Positions 13,775-19,449 of a stretch of DNA of 19,449 nt are shown in pieces (the stretch's first letter is position 1; each line of letters starts with the position of its first letter). The stretch is from contig DHXL01000271.1 in NCBI GenBank assembly GCA_002415335.1, positions 14,581-34,029 of the forward strand, in the 5' to 3' direction. The notes under the pieces were generated by a model that was not told the origin of the DNA, made no database searches, and saw only the letters and a list, made by a program, of their open reading frames with translations. A program made the position numbers and the translations under genes. Source of the stretch: Oxalobacteraceae bacterium UBA5157. GTDB taxonomy: Bacteria; Pseudomonadota; Gammaproteobacteria; Burkholderiales; Burkholderiaceae_D.

Positions 13775-15421
13775 TTACAGCGCCAGCAACTCCCGGGCGT
13801 GCTTGCGTGTGGTCGCGGTGATTTCGACTCCGCCCAGCATGCGCGCGATTTCTTCGATCCGGATTTTCGCGTCGAGTGGGTCGATGCGCGACACCGTCTT
13901 GCCGCCGCTGCTATGTTTGCTAACCTGGAAATGCTGGTTGGCCTGGCTCGCCACTTGCGGCAAGTGCGTGACGCACAGCACCTGGCAATCCTGGCCCAAA
14001 CGTTTCAGCAAACGCCCGACCACTTCGGCCACGCCGCCGCCGATGCCGCTGTCGACCTCGTCGAAAATCAGCGTCGGCGTCGCCGATGCGCTCGACGTGA
14101 TGACCGAAATTGCCAGCGCAATCCGCGCCAGCTCGCCGCCGGACGCGACTTTGGCCAGCGGCCGCAGCATCGTACCGGCATGCGCCGCGACCGTGAATTC
14201 TACTTGCTCCAGACCGTAAGCCGCCGCTTCGCACGTCTGCAACGCCACTTCGAACCGGCCGCCCACCATGCTCAATTCCTGCATTCCGGTCGTGACCGCG
14301 GCGCTTAGTGCCTCGGCAGCCTTGGCGCGCGCCTTCGACAATTTCCGCGCCGCGCTCATGTAGCCAGCCTTCAGCTTTTCTTCCTGCGCCCGCAAGGCGT
14401 CGAGATCGCTGGCGTCGGCCAGTTGCTGCAGTTGTCCGGAGAGCGATTCGAACGCCTGCGGCAGATCGTCCGGCGCCGTGCGGAATTTGCGCGCGGTGGA
14501 ATGGATCGCTTCGAGACGCGACTCGACCTGACGCAATCGCGCCGGATCAAGCTCGACCCGGCTCAGGTAATCGTTGAGCGCCGACACCGCCTCCTGCAAC
14601 TGGATGCGGGCCGGCTCCAGTGCCTCCAGCACCGGTTTCAGCGCTTCGTCGAGGTCGACCAGCTTGCCGATCTTCTGGTTCAGGGCCGACAGCTGCGACA
14701 GCATCGGGCTGTCGGATTCGGAAATCGCAGCGAGCGCTTCCTGCGCGCCTTCGATCAGGCTGGCCGCGTGCGACAGCCGGCTATGCTCATTCGTGATCTC
14801 GCTCCACTCACCCGGCTTGACCGCCAGCTTCTCGAGTTCGCCGACTTGCCACTCGAGACGCTCGCGCTCCAGCAGCACGTTCCTGGCATTGGTTTCAAAT
14901 TCTTCGCGGCGGCGCGCCAGCGCGCGCCAGGTCTTGTACGCAGCGGCAACCGCCCTGGCGTCATCCTGCAAGCCGGCCTGGCTATCGAGCAGCACGCGTT
15001 GCGCGTCGGTCTTCAGCAAGGACTGATGGGCATGCTGGCCGTGGATATCGACCAGCAATTCGCCCAGTTCACGCAATTGGGCAGCAGTGGCGGCGATCCC
15101 GTTGATGTACGCTTTGGAGCGGCCTGCGTTATCGATCACGCGCCGCAGCAGCGCGCCGCCGTCTTCATTGCTGAATTCGTTGACGCCAAGCCAGGCGTCG
15201 GCCGCCGCTGTGGTCAAAAACTCGGCCGCGATGTCGGCCTTGGCGGCACCTTCGCGCACCATGCTGGCGTCGCCGCGCTCGCCCAAGGCCAGGGCCAGGG
15301 CATCGATCAGGATCGACTTGCCGGCCCCGGTTTCGCCGGTGAAAACCGTGAAGCCCGATGCGAACTCAAGTTCGATGGCATCGACGATGACGAAGTCGCG
15401 TATGGAAAGTGTACGAAGCAT
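13775..15421 (-). CDS. recN: DNA repair protein RecN
   Basis: This 548-residue SMC-like ATPase acts in double-strand break repair by recombination. The N-terminal Walker A is in FTVFTGETGAGKSILIDALALALG, the middle is a long charged coiled-coil region (about 155-370), and the C-terminal part has the signature KVASGGELARIALAI and Walker B TLIFDEVDSGIGGGVAEVVG, followed by VLCVTHLPQVASQA. The start at 15421 gives the typical first residues MLRTLSIRDFVIVDAIELEF. It follows nadK by 96 bp on the same strand. I see no convincing LexA-type site in that gap, although recN is SOS-controlled in E. coli. Confidence 0.98.
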   Translation of the reverse strand: MLRTLSIRDFVIVDAIELEFASGFTVFTGETGAGKSILIDALALALGERGDASMVREGAAKADIAAEFLTTAAADAWLGVNEFSNEDGGALLRRVIDNAGRSKAYINGIAATAAQLRELGELLVDIHGQHAHQSLLKTDAQRVLLDSQAGLQDDARAVAAAYKTWRALARRREEFETNARNVLLERERLEWQVGELEKLAVKPGEWSEITNEHSRLSHAASLIEGAQEALAAISESDSPMLSQLSALNQKIGKLVDLDEALKPVLEALEPARIQLQEAVSALNDYLSRVELDPARLRQVESRLEAIHSTARKFRTAPDDLPQAFESLSGQLQQLADASDLDALRAQEEKLKAGYMSAARKLSKARAKAAEALSAAVTTGMQELSMVGGRFEVALQTCEAAAYGLEQVEFTVAAHAGTMLRPLAKVASGGELARIALAISVITSSASATPTLIFDEVDSGIGGGVAEVVGRLLKRLGQDCQVLCVTHLPQVASQANQHFQVSKHSSGGKTVSRIDPLDAKIRIEEIARMLGGVEITATTRKHARELLAL

Positions 15422-15443
15422 GTGAATGGCGTTTCTGGTTCAC

Positions 15444-15458
15444 CCCGGCAATGCCGGG
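15444..15458 (-). repeat. GC hairpin between nadK and recN
   Basis: CCCGGC-AAT-GCCGGG (with a flanking C on one side) forms a compact 6-bp stem 22 bp before the recN start codon. No T-run follows. It could affect recN translation initiation or read-through from nadK, or be chance in GC-rich DNA. Confidence 0.4.
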
Positions 15459-15517
15459 CCGAAATTCTGAGTACGGGATGCGCTGATGTTCGCGGATTTC
15501 TTCAAGCGCAACGGAAA

Positions 15518-16435
15518 TTATTTTAACTGACCTTCGACCGACGGATATTCGTTCCAGTGCAATTTTTCGCGCAGCGTGTCGTAATAGCTCCAGCCCTGCG
15601 GATGCAGGAAGGTAATCGTATGCACGGAGCGCTTGACGACGATGCGGTCGTGATGCAACAGGCTGGCCAGCGATTGCATATCGAAATTAACGCTGATATC
15701 GCGCCCGCTGATGACCTCGATCACGATTTCGCTCGAATCCGGCACCACGATCGGACGATTCGACAAGGCATGCGGCGCGATCGGCACAAGCCCGATGCCG
15801 GCCAGGCTCGGATGCAACAGCGGGCCGCCGGCCGACAAGGCATAGGCAGTCGAACCAGTCGGAGTCGCCACGATCAGACCGTCCGAACGCTGGTTGTACA
15901 TGAAGCGGCCGTCCACCTCGACCCGCAACTCGACCATGCCGGAACCGGTGCCGCGCGACACCACCACGTCGTTGAAAGCCAATCCATGGAATATTATATG
16001 GTGGTCGCGCACCACCGAGCCTTCCAGCAAGCTGCGCTGCTCGGACTCCGCCTTGCCGCTCAACATATCGTCCAGCAGCGGGATCATGCGGTCGAGCGAG
16101 ATGTCGGTCATGAAGCCGAGCCGGCCCTGGTTGATCCCGATCAACGGAACCTTGTACGGCGCCAGTTGGCGCGCAATGCCGAGCATCGTGCCGTCGCCGC
16201 CGAGCACGATCGCAACATCGGCGTGCTGCCCAATCTGGGCCGGCGTCATTTCGACGAACCCCTCCAGCGCGATATTCAGCGCGGTTTCGGTTTCGAAGAT
16301 GACATTGTGTCCGCGCTGGTCCAGGAAACCTGCAATCTCCGATAACGATTGCGCGCTGCCGGCGGCCAGATACTTGCCGACGATCGCGACGGTTTTCGGG
16401 CCGGAGGGCAAGCTGGCTGGTTTGGTAGGCGGCAT
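15518..16435 (-). CDS. nadK: NAD kinase
   Basis: The product is 305 residues, normal for proteobacterial NAD kinase, which phosphorylates NAD to NADP. The catalytic GGDGT is at 79-83 (D81), followed by GINQGRLGFMTD (100-111). FNDVVVSRG and DGLIVATPTGSTAYALSAGGPLLHP complete the family pattern. The start at 16435 was chosen because the family begins shortly before KTVAIVGKY. The frame is open upstream to 16675, but that would add 80 residues overlapping the divergent HAD gene. No strong ribosome site is visible. Only 43 bp separate it from the divergent HAD phosphatase start, so both promoters must lie in or near that gap. recN follows, probably in the same message. Confidence 0.97.
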   Translation of the reverse strand: MPPTKPASLPSGPKTVAIVGKYLAAGSAQSLSEIAGFLDQRGHNVIFETETALNIALEGFVEMTPAQIGQHADVAIVLGGDGTMLGIARQLAPYKVPLIGINQGRLGFMTDISLDRMIPLLDDMLSGKAESEQRSLLEGSVVRDHHIIFHGLAFNDVVVSRGTGSGMVELRVEVDGRFMYNQRSDGLIVATPTGSTAYALSAGGPLLHPSLAGIGLVPIAPHALSNRPIVVPDSSEIVIEVISGRDISVNFDMQSLASLLHHDRIVVKRSVHTITFLHPQGWSYYDTLREKLHWNEYPSVEGQLK

Positions 16436-16478
16436 GCTGCAGATTAGAACATAATTTACCGGTGTCTTACAGCGAGCC

Positions 16479-17213
16479 ATGGAATTAGCGATGAAGCAAC
16501 TCCCGATCAAGGCCGTCCTCTTCGATTTGGACGACACCCTGTGGCCGATCGTGCCGGTGATCATGCGCGCCGAGACCGTGCTCCATGAATGGCTGCTCAC
16601 CCATGCGCCGGCGGTGGCGCGGGGATGCAGCGTCGACAGTTTGCGCGTGCGCCGGCGCGAGTTGATGGCGGCCAATCCGCGTTTCCAGGTCGATTTGTGG
16701 GCGCTGCGTCATGCCGCACTGACTGAAGCGTTCGTCGCCGCCAGCGAAGATGCGGCCAAGGTCGATCTCGCGATGGTCGTCTTTTCGCAGGCGCGCAATG
16801 CGGTCACTCCCTACGAGGATGTGGTTCCGGCACTGCAGCGCCTGAGTAGCCGGGTGGCGATAGGCTCGATTTCGAACGGCTTCGCCGACCTGGCCGCGAT
16901 CGGTTTGGCGCAGCATTTCAAGGTGTCGCTGGCCGCCCATCAGCTCGGTAGCGCGAAGCCGGATCCGGCAATCTTCCATGCCGCCTGCGATGCGCTGGAA
17001 GTGGCGCCCGGCGAGGCCGTGTATGCCGGCGACGATCCGTCGCTGGACGTCGAGGGCGCACAGCGGGCGGGCTTGCGGGCGGTATGGATCAACCGTTTCG
17101 AGCGCACCCTGCCGGCGCATATTCGGCCGGATGCGGTCTGCACGACCTTGTATGACCTGGAACAGTGGTTAAGTAAGCGCATAATACTGAAATCCAACAT
17201 CGCCATTCGCTAA
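16479..17213 (+). CDS. HAD-superfamily hydrolase (subfamily IA)
   Basis: The product is 244 residues. All four HAD motifs are visible: motif I FDLDDTLW with nucleophile D16 and D18, motif II SISNG, motif III Lys in GSAKPDPAIF, and motif IV AGDDPSLDVEGAQRAG. The cap inserted after motif I (about residues 25-115) is helical, as in subfamily IA phosphatases such as phosphoglycolate phosphatase or YjjG-type nucleotidases. The substrate cannot be told from the sequence. A start at 16491 (Met5, with GGAA about 9 nt upstream) is equally possible. It is divergent from nadK and lies 9 bp before hrcA on the same strand, so the two are probably co-transcribed. Confidence 0.9.
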   Translation: MELAMKQLPIKAVLFDLDDTLWPIVPVIMRAETVLHEWLLTHAPAVARGCSVDSLRVRRRELMAANPRFQVDLWALRHAALTEAFVAASEDAAKVDLAMVVFSQARNAVTPYEDVVPALQRLSSRVAIGSISNGFADLAAIGLAQHFKVSLAAHQLGSAKPDPAIFHAACDALEVAPGEAVYAGDDPSLDVEGAQRAGLRAVWINRFERTLPAHIRPDAVCTTLYDLEQWLSKRIILKSNIAIR

Positions 17214-17222
17214 CCCGACATC

Positions 17223-18245
17223 ATGCACCTCGACATCCGCGCGCAGACTCTCCTCAAGGCCCTGGTCGAGCGCTATATCGCCGACGGCCAGCCGGTCGGC
17301 TCGCGCGCACTCTCGAAGATTTCCGGCCTCGAGCTGTCGCCTGCCACCATTCGCAACGTCATGGCCGACCTGGAGGAAATGGGCTTTGTGTCCAGTCCGC
17401 ATACTTCGGCGGGCCGGGTCCCGACGCCGCGCGGCTACCGGGTATTCGTCGATACGCTGTTGACGGTACAGGCTATCGACGAGAGCGCGCTCGAATCGAA
17501 AATGCCACCGTGGCCGCAAACCAATTCACCGCACAGGATCATCTCGAATGCGGCGCAGGTACTGTCATCGCTGTCGCAATTCGCCGGCGTAATATTGACG
17601 CCGAGGCACGAGTCGGTGTTCAAGCAAATCGAGTTCCTGCGCCTGGCGGAAAAGCGCATCCTGCTGGTGATCGTCGCGCCCAACGGCGAGGTGCAGAACC
17701 GGCTGCTGCTGACCGACGTCGATTACACGCCGGCGCAATTGGTGCAGGCCGCCAACTTCATCAACCAGCATTACGGCGGTCTCAGTTTCGACGACGTGCG
17801 CAGCCGCCTGCAGGGAGAACTGCGCCAATTACGCGACGACATGACGCGGCTGATGCAGGCCGCGGTGGAAGCTGGCAGCGACGCGATGGCCGAGCATGCG
17901 GACGAAGTCGTGATTGCAGGCGAACGCAACTTGCTCAGCGTGACCGACCTGGCGTCGAATATGACGTCGCTGCGCAAGCTGTTCGACATGTTCGAGCAAA
18001 AGACCGGCTTGATGCAATTGCTGGACGTGTCGAGCAAGGCGACCGGCGTGCAGATCTTCATCGGCGGCGAATCGGAGCTGGTTCCGCTGGACGACATGAG
18101 CGTGGTCACCGCCCCGTATGAGGTGCATGGCAAGATCGTCGGTACGCTCGGTGTGATCGGCCCGACGCGCATGGCGTATGAGCGCGTGATCCCGATTGTC
18201 GATATTACGGCGAAGCTGTTGTCGAACGCCCTGAGTCAAACCTGA
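17223..18245 (+). CDS. hrcA: Heat-inducible transcription repressor HrcA
   Basis: The product is 340 residues. The N-terminal winged-helix region has RAQTLLKALVERYIADGQPVGSRAL followed by LSPATIRNVMADLEEMGFVSSPHTSAGRVPTPRGYRVFVD, the HrcA signature. The middle is a GAF-like region and the C-terminus has VIGPTRMAYERVIPIVDITAKLLSNAL. HrcA represses chaperone genes by binding CIRCE inverted repeats and depends on GroEL for activity. No CIRCE is visible in this window, so its target is probably groESL elsewhere. It follows the HAD gene by 9 bp and has no clear ribosome site, which suggests coupling. Its stop is only 8 bp from the stop of the convergent fur gene. Confidence 0.97.
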   Translation: MHLDIRAQTLLKALVERYIADGQPVGSRALSKISGLELSPATIRNVMADLEEMGFVSSPHTSAGRVPTPRGYRVFVDTLLTVQAIDESALESKMPPWPQTNSPHRIISNAAQVLSSLSQFAGVILTPRHESVFKQIEFLRLAEKRILLVIVAPNGEVQNRLLLTDVDYTPAQLVQAANFINQHYGGLSFDDVRSRLQGELRQLRDDMTRLMQAAVEAGSDAMAEHADEVVIAGERNLLSVTDLASNMTSLRKLFDMFEQKTGLMQLLDVSSKATGVQIFIGGESELVPLDDMSVVTAPYEVHGKIVGTLGVIGPTRMAYERVIPIVDITAKLLSNALSQT

Positions 18246-18253
18246 CGCTGTGG

Positions 18254-18685
18254 CTAGCGCTCGCGGTACGGGCAATCTTTTTTTGTGCAGTGCCCATACA
18301 GCGCCAACGCGTGATCTGCGATCGCAAAGCCGCGCTCCAGCGCCACTTTCTGCTGGCGTTTTTCTATTTCCTCATCGAAGAATTCCTCGACGCGGCCGCA
18401 ATCCAGGCAGACCAGGTGGTCGTGATGCGAGCCTTCATTGATCTCGAACACCGCCTTGCCGGTCTCGAAATGATTGCGATGCAGCAGTCCGGCTTGCTCG
18501 AACTGGGTCAGTACGCGATAGACGGTGGCAAGGCCGACGTCCATATTTTCGGTCAGCAAGATTTTGTAGACGTCTTCGGCACTGAGGTGGCGCACCGCGC
18601 TATTCTGAAAAATATCGAGGATTTTCAGGCGCGGCAGCGTGGCTTTCAAGCCGCTGGCTTTCAGATCGGAAGGATGGTTGGGCAT
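18254..18685 (-). CDS. fur: Ferric uptake regulator Fur
   Basis: The product is 143 residues. The N-terminal DNA-binding part contains LKATLPRLKILDIF, HLSAEDVYKILL and VGLATVYRVLTQFEQAGLL. The C-terminal dimer and metal part has HHDHLVCLDCGRVEEF with C93 and C96, H88/H90, and a second pair C133 and C138 in HCTKKDCPYRER. This is Fur in the narrow sense rather than Zur or PerR, judged by GLATVYRVL and the neighbours. With Fe2+ it represses iron-uptake genes. It is divergent from bamE (169 bp to the lipoprotein start), the usual betaproteobacterial order fur-bamE-dapB. A possible promoter lies about 125-155 bp upstream. I see no clear Fur box. Confidence 0.97.
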   Translation of the reverse strand: MPNHPSDLKASGLKATLPRLKILDIFQNSAVRHLSAEDVYKILLTENMDVGLATVYRVLTQFEQAGLLHRNHFETGKAVFEINEGSHHDHLVCLDCGRVEEFFDEEIEKRQQKVALERGFAIADHALALYGHCTKKDCPYRER

Positions 18686-18810
18686 TTGGCAGTAAGGGTA
18701 AGAAATCGCGAGGCAACGTCAGATGCGCTATTCCGGCCTTGACGGTCCGGCCAACTCGGGGAAGGGTCTAGCGCAGCGATACTCTGTCCCAACAAATTAG
18801 AATGCTTTAT

Positions 18811-18838
18811 GATATAGCGTTTTAGCATACTTGCTCAA
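18811..18838 (-). promoter_or_regulatory. Putative fur promoter
   Basis: On the minus strand TTGAGC (18838-18833) and TATATC (18816-18811) are 16 nt apart in a locally AT-rich stretch. Transcription from here would give a leader of about 118 nt before fur. The same stretch must also carry the bamE promoter on the plus strand (TATGAT at 18809-18814 is a candidate -10). Confidence 0.35.
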
Positions 18839-18854
18839 TCAATTGAAACCCATT

Positions 18855-19406
18855 ATGCGTATGCAGCCCCGTTACATCAACCGCGTCCCCGCCCTGGCAG
18901 GCGCGCTATGCCTCGCTCTGGCAACGTGCCTGGCGGGTTGCGCCTCGAAAAATCCGTTGCTGGACGAGTCGGCATCGAGTGCGGAGCTCAGCAGCCCGGC
19001 ACCGGCTGCTGGCGTCCAGACCAGCAAAGCGCCGCGGTTCCTGGGAGTATTTACGCCGTACCGTCCGGACGTTCAGCAGGGCAATTTCGTTTCGGCGGAA
19101 ATGATGACCCAACTGAAAGAAGGCATGAAACGCAAGGAGGGCATGACGCGCGAGCAGGTCCGTTTCGTGCTCGGCACGCCGCTGTTGACCGACCTGTTCC
19201 ACGGCGATCGCTGGGATTATGTGTTCCGCATGCAAAAAGGCACCGGCGAAATCATTTCCAGCCGCGTCGCGATATTTTTCAAGGGCAACAAGCTGGACCA
19301 TTTCGATGGCAGCGTATTGCCGACGGAACGCGATTATCTTGCCATCATCGCCGGTACCGCGAACCCACCCCCAGAGCCAGCGCCGACGCCGGCCGAATCC
19401 AAATAG
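18855..19406 (+). CDS. bamE: Outer membrane assembly lipoprotein BamE (OmlA/SmpA)
   Basis: The product is 183 residues from the ATG at 18855. It begins with a lipoprotein signal: MRMQPRYINR, a hydrophobic core, and lipobox LAGC with Cys29 as the lipidated residue. The mature part has FTPYRPDVQQGNFVSAEMM, GMTREQVRFVLGTPLLTDLFHGDRWDYVF and a C-terminal DHFDG segment, typical of BamE, the small lipoprotein of the BAM beta-barrel insertion complex. It is longer than E. coli BamE, with an extra Ser/Ala linker after the lipidated Cys and a Pro/Glu-rich tail (PPPEPAPTPAESK). An in-frame TTG at 18831 is a less likely start. dapB probably follows 20 bp downstream. Confidence 0.95.
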   Translation: MRMQPRYINRVPALAGALCLALATCLAGCASKNPLLDESASSAELSSPAPAAGVQTSKAPRFLGVFTPYRPDVQQGNFVSAEMMTQLKEGMKRKEGMTREQVRFVLGTPLLTDLFHGDRWDYVFRMQKGTGEIISSRVAIFFKGNKLDHFDGSVLPTERDYLAIIAGTANPPPEPAPTPAESK

Positions 19407-19426
19407 ACCGCAGGAATCCAGTACGC

Positions 19427-19449
19427 ATGAATCAAATGAAAATCGCGGT
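19427..19449 (+). CDS. dapB: Probable start of dihydrodipicolinate reductase gene (cut by window end)
   Basis: Only seven codons are visible, MNQMKIA, cut by the window edge. DapB proteins usually begin MKIAV(A)G, and dapB follows bamE in many betaproteobacteria, so the identification rests on gene order plus four residues. The true start may be the ATG at 19436. AGGA lies at 19412-19415. Confidence 0.6.

Noticed and set aside
14423..15526. 367-codon open frame antisense to recN
   Set aside because: It is a GC-rich mirror frame of a firmly identified gene, with low-complexity Arg/Gln content.
16436..16675. Upstream extension of nadK by 80 codons
   Set aside because: It overlaps the divergent HAD gene and is unlike NAD kinase N-termini.
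18686..18854. Fur box for autoregulation between fur and bamE
   Set aside because: The AT-rich stretch with ATGCT...AGCAT does not fit the 19-bp Fur consensus by eye.
1..19449. tRNA or rRNA genes, CRISPR arrays, insertion sequences, prophage or defence genes
   Set aside because: No cloverleaf, repeat-spacer pattern, transposase, integrase or known defence domain was seen.

Overview
The window is about 19.4 kb of GC-rich chromosomal DNA that is almost entirely coding and made of housekeeping genes. Protein families, gene order (pcnB-folK, folK/dNK/panB, grpE-dnaK-dnaJ near hemH, fur-bamE-dapB) and the presence of both HrcA and a sigma-32-type promoter point to a betaproteobacterium of the Burkholderiales, most likely Oxalobacteraceae (Herbaspirillum/Herminiimonas-like). 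This placement is inferred from recognised proteins, not from a search. I saw no rRNA, tRNA, CRISPR array, insertion sequence or phage gene.

Region 1 (1-4176, + strand): a tightly packed run with start/stop overlaps. It holds the end of pcnB, folK (folate), a DUF486 membrane protein, a deoxynucleoside kinase and panB (pantothenate). After a 117-bp gap with a perfect 18-bp palindrome comes a tungstate-type ABC permease/ATPase pair with no binding-protein gene beside it.

Region 2 (4173-8129, - strand): beta-carbonic anhydrase, a flavoprotein of the family that elsewhere is fused to SelD, an RpfG-like HD-GYP protein with a degenerate receiver, and a secreted chalcone-isomerase-like protein with its own promoter and a clear intrinsic terminator.

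Region 3 (8237-13708, - strand): the heat-shock cluster hemH, grpE, dnaK, dnaJ. A textbook sigma-32 promoter precedes grpE, and a strong hairpin with a T-run lies between dnaK and dnaJ and may lower dnaJ expression. The 428-bp hemH-grpE gap carries a possible 30-residue membrane peptide gene on the opposite strand.

Region 4 (13775-19449): recN and nadK (-) are divergent from a HAD phosphatase and hrcA (+). fur (-) meets hrcA tail to tail and is divergent from bamE (+), after which the first codons of probable dapB begin. The window therefore holds both heat-shock control layers (sigma-32 promoter and HrcA), iron control (Fur) and an iron-using enzyme (ferrochelatase).

I did not find a convincing new multi-gene system. 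The best leads are the small unannotated peptide gene, the orphan SelD-type flavoprotein, the ABC pair lacking a binding protein, and several strong palindromes or hairpins in intergenic gaps.
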